A DNA stretch of 64,000 nt from JARKQH01 sp964631605 (GTDB lineage Bacteria > Verrucomicrobiota > Verrucomicrobiia > Limisphaerales > UBA8199). Position 1 is the stretch's first letter. The number at the start of each line of letters is the position of its first letter. Below, in pieces: positions 53,443-62,083 of the stretch. The position numbers and the translations under genes were made by a program. Under the pieces are notes generated by a model. It made no database searches. It saw only the letters and a program-made list of their open reading frames with translations, and had not been told where the DNA came from. The stretch is taken from contig CAZVYG010000003.1 in NCBI GenBank assembly GCA_964631605.1, positions 62,001 through 126,000 on the forward strand. Direction: 5' to 3'.

Positions 53443-54759
53443 TTAGTGGGATGGTGAGACAGCGGGAAGATCGGTCTGGCCTACCAATCGTTCGAGGTCC
53501 AGGCGGCACTCCGCGGCTTCGTTCTGGCTGGCCAGCAGTGTCTCGAGCGCGTCCAGGTAACTGCTTTGCATCTCCAGATAGGTCGCCAGGGGCACTGCTC
53601 CGAGGCGGTAATGGCGGTCAGCGGCCTCGGCGGCCTCGTGGAAGCGTTCGAGGGAGCCCGGGCGCCAGCGGCTGATTTCGTCAAGTTTGGCCTGGCAGGC
53701 GAGGTAGCGGTCGGTGATTTGTCGCTCGAGCTGGCGGGCGACAGCGCGCAGGGAAGCCTCGGCCTGCAGGAAGCGGGCCTGCTCAACTTCGGCGGTGGCT
53801 TTGGCGGTGCCCCAGATCGGCAGGGGCATGCTGATACCCACTCCGGCAATGCGCTCCTCATCCGAGGCCTTCTCCGAGGAATAGAAGGGCGCCAGGGTTA
53901 TTTCCGGGTAACGATCCTTGCGCGCCAATTCCACCTTGAAGCCCTGCTGTTCGAGTTCAGCCTGGCGCATGCGCAATTCGAAGTTGTTGGTGTAGGCGGT
54001 TTCGAGCAGTTGGGCCAGGGGAGGAAGGTTTGTCGGTGTCTGAATGCTGCCCTGAATTCGGAACGGGGTTGCGGCGGGAACACCGCGGAGCTGGTTGAGT
54101 TCCAACAAGGCTGCCTGGCACTCGCGTTCGGCCTGGCTCACACGGCGGTTCAGGGTGAGGGTGGCTGCTTCAAGAATTCGCACTTCGAGCAGGGCGGCCG
54201 GCCCCGCGGGGTCACGCTGGACCAGCGCCTCGGTGACGGCCCGATAACGGTCCGTGACCTCGCGCGCAGCGTCGGCCTTTTGTTGAGCGGCCAGCGCCGC
54301 GTGGGCCAGGACCCGCACCCGGCCCGCCAGGGCCGCGCGAAACTGAGCGAGCCCCAACTCGGCGAGGCCGACCTCTTGGTTGGCGATGGCCTTGCGGAGG
54401 GCGATGCGACCGGGGAATTCAATGGTTTGAGACACCGAGACCGACCACGCCGGGCCATCGCCCAACACGCCGCCGCCTCCGCGCTCCCACGCTCGTTTGC
54501 TGCCGAGTTCCGCCGTGATCTCGGGGTTTTTCCATTTGGCGGCCGCCTTGCGGCCGGCTTTAGCGGCCGCGATTTCGGCATGATAGAACGCCAGCTCCGG
54601 GTTTTTCTGAAGCACCTCGGTCACCAGGGTGTGGATGGAAACCGGGTTGGCGGTTGGCTCCGCGCTCGACGCCGACGGGGTTGAGCCGGCGAAGGCGAGA
54701 CTCGCGCAGAGAGCCGCCAGACCCCAGGCGCGGCCGGATGGTCCAAGGGGAGTTTTCAT
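53443..54759 (-). CDS. CzcC-like TolC-family outer-membrane efflux channel
   Basis: A 438-residue exported protein forming the outer-membrane exit duct of an RND pump. A signal peptide (LAALCASLAFAGSTPSASS) is followed by two TolC repeats with long coiled helices: VLQKNPELAFYHAEIAAAKA and LLETAYTNNFELRMRQAELE. The start ATG at 54759 is set by the signal peptide. It is followed after 2 bp by the CzcA-like gene, clearly one operon. Metal specificity is taken from its partner. Confidence 0.9.
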   Translation of the reverse strand: MKTPLGPSGRAWGLAALCASLAFAGSTPSASSAEPTANPVSIHTLVTEVLQKNPELAFYHAEIAAAKAGRKAAAKWKNPEITAELGSKRAWERGGGGVLGDGPAWSVSVSQTIEFPGRIALRKAIANQEVGLAELGLAQFRAALAGRVRVLAHAALAAQQKADAAREVTDRYRAVTEALVQRDPAGPAALLEVRILEAATLTLNRRVSQAERECQAALLELNQLRGVPAATPFRIQGSIQTPTNLPPLAQLLETAYTNNFELRMRQAELEQQGFKVELARKDRYPEITLAPFYSSEKASDEERIAGVGISMPLPIWGTAKATAEVEQARFLQAEASLRAVARQLERQITDRYLACQAKLDEISRWRPGSLERFHEAAEAADRHYRLGAVPLATYLEMQSSYLDALETLLASQNEAAECRLDLERLVGQTDLPAVSPSH

Positions 54760-54831
54760 GATGGGACAGAATTCGAGTGGGCCGGCTTGGTTTTCCGCCT
54801 GTCTTGAAGGCCGCAACCTTGGGGTGCGGCC

Positions 54832-55644
54832 TCACCGGGCCGGCGCCGCCCATTCGACGGCGTTGCGGAGAATCTGGCGCACTTCAGGCCGATGGTAGTC
54901 GTCGTAGGTTTCGTGGCCGGGTGTGAAATAAAACACCCTGCCTTTGCCGACCGTCCAGCACAGGCCCATGCGGCCGGGTTCCCTGGTTCCATCCGGCTTG
55001 GTGTAGATGCCGTCCAACGGCACGGCCTCGGGGGTGGGGACGGCGAAGGGCTCGCCGTATCTTTCGATTTTGGGCAGTTTGAAATTCTTGACGCCCCGGC
55101 AGATGGGGTGGGTGGGATCGGCGACGATGATTTCGACGGAGGTTCCGTCGGCCTTGTATTCGCGCCAACTGCAGGCGGTGCCCATCAGGCGCTTATAGGG
55201 TTTGGCGAAATGAGACGAATGCGTGGAAATAAAGCCCATGCGTCCGTCTTTGACGCGGGCTTCAATCCTGGACACCAGCGCATCGTTAACTTCGCCATGT
55301 TTCTTGTGGCCCCACCAGATCAGCACGTCGGTCTGGTTGAGGAGATCGTCCGGGAGCCCCTGGTCCGGGTCCTTGAGGCTTGCGAGGACCACTTTCCAGC
55401 CTTGCGCCTCGAGGGGTTTGAGCCCGTCGGCGATGGCGGAATTGATGTCCCTGGGATAAACCTCCCTGGATCCCGCATCCACATTGGCCGTACCCTCCGA
55501 CCATACGACGACGGTGCGGGTCGTGGCGGCGGAAAGGGACCAAGCCAGCAGCAGCGAGGCGACAGAGAGGGCGGGCAGGCGCCAGCGTCCGAGAGAGACC
55601 AGATTTGCTACTCCTTTAAGGGACAAAGAGGGTGTAAGTTTCAT
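54832..55644 (-). CDS. Secreted ThuA-like domain protein
   Basis: A 270-residue protein with an N-terminal export signal (LPALSVASLLLAWSLSAA) and a ThuA-like class I glutamine-amidotransferase-like fold. It shows VVVWSEGTANVDAGSREVYP, DVLIWWGHKKHGEVND, GFISTHSSHFAKPYKRLMG and KGRVFYFTPGHETYDDYHRP. ThuA proteins are linked to sugar (trehalose) metabolism and abound in Verrucomicrobiota and Planctomycetes; the reaction is not settled. It lies 72 bp upstream of the efflux channel gene and is perhaps unrelated to it. Confidence 0.88.
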   Translation of the reverse strand: MKLTPSLSLKGVANLVSLGRWRLPALSVASLLLAWSLSAATTRTVVVWSEGTANVDAGSREVYPRDINSAIADGLKPLEAQGWKVVLASLKDPDQGLPDDLLNQTDVLIWWGHKKHGEVNDALVSRIEARVKDGRMGFISTHSSHFAKPYKRLMGTACSWREYKADGTSVEIIVADPTHPICRGVKNFKLPKIERYGEPFAVPTPEAVPLDGIYTKPDGTREPGRMGLCWTVGKGRVFYFTPGHETYDDYHRPEVRQILRNAVEWAAPAR

Positions 55645-55724
55645 GAGCTAATACTCTGCAGGCACGGTTCGAGGGGCAAGCGTTTTCCCGCGGGTCCGCC
55701 TCTGCGAGCTTCCGAAGCGGATGG

Positions 55725-57713
55725 TTAAGAGGCGGAAGCTGCGGGGTTCAAGATACCGATGTGGGAGCGAATGGCGGCGATGAGGGCGTCGGGATCGGTT
55801 TGATCCAGCCGGCGCAGGACGCATTCCCAGCGGAAGGCGAAGCTGCCGTTGGGGTCATAGACGGCATGCTTGAACAAGGTGTCAAACGCCCGGCGTCGTT
55901 TGCGGTAATCCTCCTGGATGTGAACAAACTTATCCCGGAGGGCGGCCAGGTAGAGGGTGGCGAAGTCGCGCGGATGCGGGATCTGACGCTCGCGGCTGTT
56001 GACGGGCCGCGCGTAGCTGGCGGCCGCGGCTTCGAGCGGCTGGCGGTATTCGGCAAACGCGCCGGTGTGGTCCGCGACCAGCAACTGGGAAGGGAGTCCG
56101 TCGTCGCTCTCGATGAGCACTTCGTCGCCGTCGTCGAAGGGGGTGCGGGCGTTTGCCCCCAGGGACCGTCCGACGATCAGGCTGGAGGCGGCGGCCGCGC
56201 CCAGCAATTCGGCCAGTCGCTCCGCGTAGCCGGGTTTGGCGTACTTTTCCCAGGGCAGTTTGTCTGTGGCCAGGCCGGGGATGTACTCGCGGTCGAAGTA
56301 AGTGGTGCGGATGGTGCAGCCGTGGTAGCGAGTGTTTTTGCCGCGGTAGATTTCGCTCAGGCGGCGGACCTGGACGCGGCGGACGAGGTTCATGCCGAGT
56401 TGGCGGCAGCCGAGGCGGCGGTCCAGGCAATAATCGGTGTATTCGTCGCTCTCCTGGATGGCCTGGAGCAGGTCCTTGGTTTCGTCCAAGTGCTCCCAGA
56501 CGCCCCACTTCTGGAAACGGAGGAAGCGGCGGATGGGCTCGGGCTGGCTGCTGGAGCCGAATTCGACGAGGTACACGCCCCGCCGCCCCTCCTGCTGGGG
56601 GCGCACCAGGGACAACGACTCCGGCACGCAGCCGACGTTGATGTAATGAATATCGCCGTAGTCGCGGATGAGGTTGAGGATGATGCCTTTGGCGCGCGGA
56701 TCGCAGAGGTGCTGCAGGTCGGCATCCTCCGGGTGCGCGGCGGCTTCCTCGAAGATGGAGTCGAAGAGGAATTCGCCCGCCTCGAAGCGGCCACCGGGCA
56801 GCCACTCGACCCGCATAAAAAACTCGGGGCTGAGGCTGGCCAGGAGTTGCTCGGCCTGGGCCTCGTTGCCTTCCAGGAAGAGCGTGGAAAGGATGCGGTC
56901 GCACCAGGCCTGGTTGTGGCAATCATCCTTGCGATAGGCCTCGTGGACGGCGGCGCTGAACTGGTTCTTGAGACGCTGGTAGGCCTCTCGCAATTGATCG
57001 GGCGTGAGTTGGTCGTAGATGACGCCGCCGAATTCGCGGGCGCCGAACCGGCGCAAGTCGGCGGCGAAAAAGTCCAGCTCGGGCCGGCCGGCGCGATTGC
57101 GGCGCAAAGCGTATTCGGCGATCTCCTGGAGATGCGCCGCCAATTCCGGCGCGGGCAGGGCGCCGAGAGCTTCGAATTCCTGGAAGGTGAGCCAGCGGGT
57201 ACCGGTCAGGCGATTGTAATAGTAAATGGGACGGCCGTTGATGCGCACCTTGGAACTCATCACCAGTCGCTGCTTGGCTTCCTGCGTTTTGGGAACGCCG
57301 CTCAGGCGCCAGCATTCGCCCCGGTGCTTGATGGCCTCGCGCACCCTTCGGTCGGCCACTTGCAGGAACTTGATTTGGCGTTTGGAGACCAGGCCCTGGA
57401 GCCACTCATCGGCGGCAAACGCCAGGTCCATCCGCTCGGGGTCAGGGCGGATCAGCACCTGGTCCGTCTCGAAAATCAGGTCCACCGACGCCAGGGCCAG
57501 TTCCTCCTCCTCGGCGGGGGAAAGCGGTGGGCGCCCCTCGTTTTGGCGTGCGGCGTTGAGCTGGTCAATAAACGCCATGCGCTGGAGGGCGTGGACGCCG
57601 GGCAATTGGGTGCACAGCACCCCGTGGTCCGGGAAGAGCGTGCCGATGCGGACCTTGGGTGTCCCTTGCGCGTCGGTTTCAAACGGGCGCGGACCTATCA
57701 ATTTCAGAGTCAT
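55725..57713 (-). CDS. Conserved-looking 662-residue protein of unknown family
   Basis: No domain is recognised. It is a soluble-looking, acidic and Arg/Glu-rich protein with no signal peptide or membrane helix. Notable segments are FPDHGVLCTQLPGVHALQRM near the start, KVRINGRPIYYYNRLTGTRW, a Cys/His-bearing KDDCHNQAWCDRIL, GDIHYINVGCVPESLSLV, GVYLVEFGSSSQPEPIRRFL and CLDRRLGCRQLGMNLVRRV. Codon use and GC match neighbours, so it is a real gene. It stands alone between the ThuA and icd genes on the same strand, with 80-107 bp gaps. A regulatory or nucleic-acid role would be a guess only. Confidence 0.75.
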   Translation of the reverse strand: MTLKLIGPRPFETDAQGTPKVRIGTLFPDHGVLCTQLPGVHALQRMAFIDQLNAARQNEGRPPLSPAEEEELALASVDLIFETDQVLIRPDPERMDLAFAADEWLQGLVSKRQIKFLQVADRRVREAIKHRGECWRLSGVPKTQEAKQRLVMSSKVRINGRPIYYYNRLTGTRWLTFQEFEALGALPAPELAAHLQEIAEYALRRNRAGRPELDFFAADLRRFGAREFGGVIYDQLTPDQLREAYQRLKNQFSAAVHEAYRKDDCHNQAWCDRILSTLFLEGNEAQAEQLLASLSPEFFMRVEWLPGGRFEAGEFLFDSIFEEAAAHPEDADLQHLCDPRAKGIILNLIRDYGDIHYINVGCVPESLSLVRPQQEGRRGVYLVEFGSSSQPEPIRRFLRFQKWGVWEHLDETKDLLQAIQESDEYTDYCLDRRLGCRQLGMNLVRRVQVRRLSEIYRGKNTRYHGCTIRTTYFDREYIPGLATDKLPWEKYAKPGYAERLAELLGAAAASSLIVGRSLGANARTPFDDGDEVLIESDDGLPSQLLVADHTGAFAEYRQPLEAAAASYARPVNSRERQIPHPRDFATLYLAALRDKFVHIQEDYRKRRRAFDTLFKHAVYDPNGSFAFRWECVLRRLDQTDPDALIAAIRSHIGILNPAASAS

Positions 57714-57820
57714 AACAAACGCAACCGTCTGCGATTCAAGCGCGCCGGGGCGGTGTGCCGGCCGTGGCTACGGGCGCGGAGCGCGTGCCGGTTCGGCGGC
57801 ACGCGCCAACCCACAGCGCA

Positions 57821-59074
57821 TTACATGTGAGCGATGATGTTGTCGCCGAATGCCGAGCACTTGATTTCGGTGGCCCCCTCCATGAGGCGGGCGAAATCGT
57901 AGGTGACGCGGCGGGAGGCAATTGCCCCCTGGAGACCGCGAATCACGAGGTCAGCGGCCTCGTTCCAGCCGAGGTAACGGAGCATCATTTCACCACTGAG
58001 CACCACGCTGCCGGGATTGACTCTGTCCTGGTTGGCATACTTGGGCGCGGTGCCATGGGTGGCTTCGAAGATGGCATGGCCGGAAAGGTAGTTGATATTG
58101 CCGCCGGGCGCGATGCCGATGCCGCCGACCTGGGCCGCCAGGGCGTCGCTGAGGTAATCCCCGTTCAGGTTGAGCGTGGCAATGACGTCGAAATCCTCGG
58201 GGCGGGTGAGCACCTGCTGCAGCGTAATGTCGGCGATGGCGTCCTTGACCACGATCCCCTCGGGCAGTTGGCACCAGGGCCCGCCGTCCAGCTCGCGGGC
58301 GCCGAACTCGCGTTTGGCAAGCTCGTAGCCCCAATCCCGGAAAGCGCCTTCGGTGAACTTCATGATATTGCCCTTGTGGACGAGGGTCAGGCTGCGGCGA
58401 TGGTGGCGGACGGCGTAGGCCAGGGCCGCGCGCACCAAACGCTCGGTGCCGGGGCGGCTGACGGGTTTGATTCCCACGCCGACCTGGTCGGGCGCGTCGG
58501 CGCCGAACCGGATTTTGCGGTAGGCGGCCGGCAATTCGCGTTGGATGAAGTCGAGAATTTTGCGCGCTTCAGGGCTGCCCGCCTGGTAATCAATGCCGGC
58601 ATAGATGTCCTCGGTGTTCTCGCGGAAGATCACCATGTTCACCTTCTCCGGGTGTTTGACGGGGGAGGGCACGCCTTGAAAGTACTGCACGGGGCGGAGG
58701 CAGACGTAAAGGTCGAGCAGTTGGCGCAGCGCCACGTTCAGGGAGCGAATGCCGCCGCCGACGGGGGTGGTTAACGGCCCCTTGATACCGACCAGATACT
58801 CCTTGAAGGCTTCGATGGTGTCGTCCGGCAGCCAGTTGTCGAACTTGTTTTTGGCGGCCTCGCCGGCGAAGACCTCGAACCAGACGATTTGGCGTTGTCC
58901 GCCGTAAGCTTTGCGCACGGCGGCATCGAACACGCGCTGGCTGGCGGCCCAAATGTCCGGGCCGGTGCCATCGCCACGGATGAAGGGGATGATGGGATTA
59001 GGGGGAACCTGAAGGGCGCCGTTGAGGATGGAGATTCGGCCGCCCGCGGGCGGAGTGATGTCTTTATAAGCCAT
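57821..59074 (-). CDS. icd: Isocitrate dehydrogenase, NADP-type
   Basis: Oxidises isocitrate to 2-oxoglutarate in the TCA cycle. The 417-residue protein is of the homodimeric bacterial class: FIRGDGTGPDIW, the substrate loop TPVGGGIRSLNVALRQ, YVCLRPVQYFQGVPSPVKHP, RENTEDIYAGID and LVHKGNIMKFTEGAFRDWGY. The C-terminal NADP region is GTAPKYANQDRVNPGSV. The phosphorylatable Ser in SLN of the substrate loop is kept. The ATG at 59074 is preferred over a TTG two codons earlier. Confidence 0.96.
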   Translation of the reverse strand: MAYKDITPPAGGRISILNGALQVPPNPIIPFIRGDGTGPDIWAASQRVFDAAVRKAYGGQRQIVWFEVFAGEAAKNKFDNWLPDDTIEAFKEYLVGIKGPLTTPVGGGIRSLNVALRQLLDLYVCLRPVQYFQGVPSPVKHPEKVNMVIFRENTEDIYAGIDYQAGSPEARKILDFIQRELPAAYRKIRFGADAPDQVGVGIKPVSRPGTERLVRAALAYAVRHHRRSLTLVHKGNIMKFTEGAFRDWGYELAKREFGARELDGGPWCQLPEGIVVKDAIADITLQQVLTRPEDFDVIATLNLNGDYLSDALAAQVGGIGIAPGGNINYLSGHAIFEATHGTAPKYANQDRVNPGSVVLSGEMMLRYLGWNEAADLVIRGLQGAIASRRVTYDFARLMEGATEIKCSAFGDNIIAHM

Positions 59075-59221
59075 GATCAATACTCTATTAACGTTGGTTG
59101 TGGAGGTTCGGGGCCTGGATGGGCGAAATCAAGCAAAACCGCCGGCGCGAAGCGGCACCTGGCAAACTCGCGGACTTTCCACGCCTGGCCGCCAACTGGC
59201 AGGGTGCGACGAAACGCTGGC

Positions 59222-61210
59222 TCAGGCAGCCACGAAATCATTGCGCTGCGCCACGGTCTTGGCGGCGCCGAACTCGGCTTTGACCCGGGCGACGGCGGCC
59301 TCGGCGGTGACCCCGTATTTGTTGCGGAGGTCTTCGACGCTGGTGGCGTGTTCGATGAACTGGTCCGGCCAGCCGATTTGGATGACCGGCGTGGTGATGC
59401 GCTTTTCATTGAACAGTTCGAGCACCGCGCTGCCGAATCCGCCCATGAGCACGTGATCTTCGAACGTGACGACGACCTCGGCGGCGCGGCCGAAGAACTC
59501 GAAGACGCCGGCGTCGAGGGGTTTGACAAAGCGCGGATTAATCAGGGCGACGTCGTAGCCTTCCGCGAGGAGTTGGTCGGCGGCCTGGCGGCCGAGGGCC
59601 ATCATGTTGCCCAGGGGGAACAAGGCCACCTTGTGTCCGCCGTGGTTGGCAAAGCTGCGCAGGATTTCGGCCTTGCCGATTTCGATCAGGCGGGGCTGGT
59701 CCTTGATGGGAACGCCGACGGCCGGGCCGCGCGGATACCGGATGAATGTCGGATGCGGTTCGTGAGTTCCGGTAAACATCATGTCCACCAGTTCATCCTC
59801 GTCCTTGGGAGCCATCAGGATGCAGTTGGGGACGTGGCGGAGGTAGGCGATGTCGAACAACCCATGATGAGTCGGGCCGTCCTGGGCGGAAAGCCCGGCG
59901 CGGTCCATGCAGAACATCACCGGCAAATCCTGCAGCGCGGCGTCATGGACCACACAGTCATAGGCCCGCTGGAGGAAGGTGGAGTAGATGGCGCAGACGG
60001 GGTGGAAGCCCATGGTGGCCAGGCCGCACGCAAAGAGCACCGCGTGTTCCTCGGCGATGCCGACATCGTAATAGCGGTCGGGCATGGCGGTTTCGAGGAA
60101 CTTGAGGCTGGTGCCGCTGGGCATGGCGGCGGTGATGCCGACCAGGGTGGAATCCTTCTGGCACAGCCGCACCATCGCCTTGCCGAAAACGTCCTGCCAG
60201 TTGGGCGGGGTGCCGGCCTTCACCGGGGGCGTGGCGCCGGTGGCCACGTCGTAGGGACCCAGGCCGTGGAACTTCTCCGGGTTTTGCTGGGCGGCCTGGA
60301 AGCCTTTGCCTTTCTTGGTGAGAATGTGAATGACGATCGGGTGGTCGCAGGTTTTGGCGAATTCGAGCGTTTGAATCAATAGCGGCAGGTCGTGGCCGTC
60401 AATCGGCCCGAGGTAGCGGAGGCCCATTTCCTCGAAAATCAGGCTGCTGCCATAGCCGCCCCTGCCCTCGGCGCCCTGGGTGACATTCGGGGTGAGGCCG
60501 ACTTCGGCCAGCGCGCCTTTGAAACCTTCCTCGGCTTTGTGCGCGAGTTTGAGGGCCACTTCGCCCTTGGGCAGCCGGCGCAGAAACCGCTCGAAGTCGC
60601 GCGCGAGCTTGTTGTATGAGGGGTGGGTGATGAGCTTGTTCAGATAGGCGGAGATCGCCCCGACATTCTTGGCGATGCTCCACTCATTGTCGTTGAGGAT
60701 GCCAATGAACCGGTTGGTGGTATGCGCGATGTTGTTCAGCGCCTCGAACGAAATGCCATTGGTCAGGGCGGCGTCCCCGAAGATGGCCACCACGTGCTCG
60801 TCCCCGCCCCGGCGGTCGCGTCCGGCGCAAATGCCCAGCGCGGCGGACAGCGCGGTGCCGGCGTGCGCCGCGCCGTAACAATCGTGTTCACTCTCGGAGC
60901 GCAACGCGAAACCGCTGATGCCGCCGGTGGTGCGCAGAGTGTGGAAACGGTTCTTCCGCCCCGTGAGAATCTTATGAACGTACGCCTGGTGGCTGACGTC
61001 CCACACAAACTTGTCCTTGGGAGTGTTAAAGACGTAATGCAACGCCAGGGTTAGTTCCACCACCCCGAGATTGGGCCCCAAGTGGCCGCCGTTTCGGGAC
61101 AGAACGGTGATGAGTTCCTGGCGGATTTCCTCCGCCAGAATCTGCAATTGGTTCACGGTCAGCTTCTTGACGTGAACCGGACTATCCACCATCTCAAGAT
61201 ATTGGCTCAT
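59222..61210 (-). CDS. dxs: 1-deoxy-D-xylulose-5-phosphate synthase
   Basis: First step of the MEP isoprenoid pathway (pyruvate + glyceraldehyde-3-phosphate). The 662-residue transketolase-like enzyme has GGHLGPNLGVVELTLALHYV, HQAYVHKILTGR, a thiamine-diphosphate site IFGDAALTNGISFEALNN (GDA instead of the more common GDG, as in some Dxs groups) and DVGIAEEHAVLFACGLA. The pyrimidine domain DRAGLSAQDGPTHHG is also present. It starts 7 bp after xseB, so the two are cotranscribed, a common gene pair. Confidence 0.96.
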   Translation of the reverse strand: MSQYLEMVDSPVHVKKLTVNQLQILAEEIRQELITVLSRNGGHLGPNLGVVELTLALHYVFNTPKDKFVWDVSHQAYVHKILTGRKNRFHTLRTTGGISGFALRSESEHDCYGAAHAGTALSAALGICAGRDRRGGDEHVVAIFGDAALTNGISFEALNNIAHTTNRFIGILNDNEWSIAKNVGAISAYLNKLITHPSYNKLARDFERFLRRLPKGEVALKLAHKAEEGFKGALAEVGLTPNVTQGAEGRGGYGSSLIFEEMGLRYLGPIDGHDLPLLIQTLEFAKTCDHPIVIHILTKKGKGFQAAQQNPEKFHGLGPYDVATGATPPVKAGTPPNWQDVFGKAMVRLCQKDSTLVGITAAMPSGTSLKFLETAMPDRYYDVGIAEEHAVLFACGLATMGFHPVCAIYSTFLQRAYDCVVHDAALQDLPVMFCMDRAGLSAQDGPTHHGLFDIAYLRHVPNCILMAPKDEDELVDMMFTGTHEPHPTFIRYPRGPAVGVPIKDQPRLIEIGKAEILRSFANHGGHKVALFPLGNMMALGRQAADQLLAEGYDVALINPRFVKPLDAGVFEFFGRAAEVVVTFEDHVLMGGFGSAVLELFNEKRITTPVIQIGWPDQFIEHATSVEDLRNKYGVTAEAAVARVKAEFGAAKTVAQRNDFVAA

Positions 61211-61217
61211 GGGATAC

Positions 61218-61502
61218 TTAGGTTGCTTCGGGCGGTTCCACCGCCAGGGGCTGGAGCTTCAGCTCGCCGGTGGCATCACGTTCCAAGGTCTGGATTCGAG
61301 TCTCCGCCTGGGCCAGCTTTTCCTGGCAGACCCGGGCCAGTTTCATGCCTTCCTCGTACCGGGCGATGAGCGTCTCGAGAGGCAAATCCTGCGATTCCAT
61401 CGCTTCGACGATGGTCTCGAGTTTCTTCAAGGCTTCTTCGAATGGCAAATTCCCCGCCTTGGCGGGAGAATTTTGCCCCGCGTTTTTGGGTGCGTTAGGC
61501 AC
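61218..61502 (-). CDS. xseB: Exodeoxyribonuclease VII small subunit
   Basis: Small subunit of the ssDNA exonuclease XseAB. About 94 residues contain the conserved helical pair LPFEEALKKLETIVEAMESQ and LETLIARYEEGMKLARVCQE. A GTG at 61502 is preferred as start. An upstream in-frame TTG (61550) coincides with a TTGACT that could be a -35 hexamer and adds 16 unconserved residues. dxs follows after 7 bp. The large subunit gene is not in the window. Confidence 0.9.
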   Translation of the reverse strand: MPNAPKNAGQNSPAKAGNLPFEEALKKLETIVEAMESQDLPLETLIARYEEGMKLARVCQEKLAQAETRIQTLERDATGELKLQPLAVEPPEAT

Positions 61503-61641
61503 AAGTCGAAAACTATGAGAAAATGTCGGACGCGTCCAGCGCGGAGTCAAGGGGGCGGAATCAAGGGTGCTGCAGACGGTGCGGGGGGGTGCCCCGGGTC
61601 GGGTGTGAACTGGATAATGATAAAAAAAATGGAGAAAGGGG

Positions 61642-61669
61642 TTGACAAATTGGATTACAACTGTAATCT
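61642..61669 (+). promoter_or_regulatory. Promoter of the blaI-blaR1-like pair
   Basis: A perfect -35 TTGACA (61642-61647) is followed after 16 bp by TAATCT (61664-61669). The first BlaI operator covers the spacer and the -10, so bound repressor would block RNA polymerase. The same spacing and -10 pattern precede the PEP-CTERM gene at 12326. Confidence 0.7.
61653..61668 (+). promoter_or_regulatory. BlaI-type operator 1
   Basis: GATTACAACTGTAATC: an inverted repeat with the TACA-nn-TGTA core used by BlaI/MecI repressors. It lies across the promoter of the downstream blaI-like gene. Operator 2 is its exact reverse complement 23 bp further on. Confidence 0.85.
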
Positions 61670-61675
61670 AGGCAT

Positions 61676-61691
61676 GATTACAGTTGTAATC
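61676..61691 (+). promoter_or_regulatory. BlaI-type operator 2
   Basis: GATTACAGTTGTAATC, the exact reverse complement of operator 1, located 14 bp before the blaI-like ATG. Its centre is 23 bp from operator 1, about two helical turns, so two dimers could bind on nearly the same face. Confidence 0.85.
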
Positions 61692-61705
61692 CGTAACGCC
61701 AAAAC

Positions 61706-62083
61706 ATGAAACGAGCGCCGAAAATATCCGAAACTGAGTGGCGGATTATGAAAGTCATCTGGGCTCAGGCCCCCTGTGCGGCTGAGGACATCATCCGGGT
61801 CCTCAGCCGTGGCGGGGCGGATTGGCATCCCAAAACCATCAAGACTTTCCTGAACCGCCTGGTGAGCAAGAAGGTGCTGGGCTATTCCAAGGTCGGCCGG
61901 GCGTACCTTTATCGTCCCCTCTTTACCGAGCAGGAATGTGTGGATGCCGCCAGCGAGAGCTTTCTGGATCGAGTGTTCGGCGGATCACTCAAACCGATGC
62001 TGGCGCATTTTGTCGAGCGCAGGAAGTTGTCCACGAAGGAAATCGCCGAGTTGAAAAGAATCCTGGAGGAGGGGGGGCAATGA
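61706..62083 (+). CDS. BlaI/MecI-family transcriptional repressor
   Basis: A 125-residue winged-helix repressor: ISETEWRIMKVIWAQAPCAA, EDIIRVLSRGGADWHPKTIK and TFLNRLVSKKVLGYSKVGRA, followed by the dimerising C-terminal helices. It should bind the two palindromes overlapping its own promoter and be inactivated by cleavage through the M56 receptor encoded next. The stop overlaps the receptor ATG (ATGA). Regulated targets beyond its own operon are unknown, since no beta-lactamase gene is present here. Confidence 0.93.
   Translation: MKRAPKISETEWRIMKVIWAQAPCAAEDIIRVLSRGGADWHPKTIKTFLNRLVSKKVLGYSKVGRAYLYRPLFTEQECVDAASESFLDRVFGGSLKPMLAHFVERRKLSTKEIAELKRILEEGGQ

Noticed and set aside
51197..53446. 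749-codon open frame opposite the RND pump
   Set aside because: It lies wholly inside the czcA-like gene on the other strand and lacks hydrophobic or domain structure.
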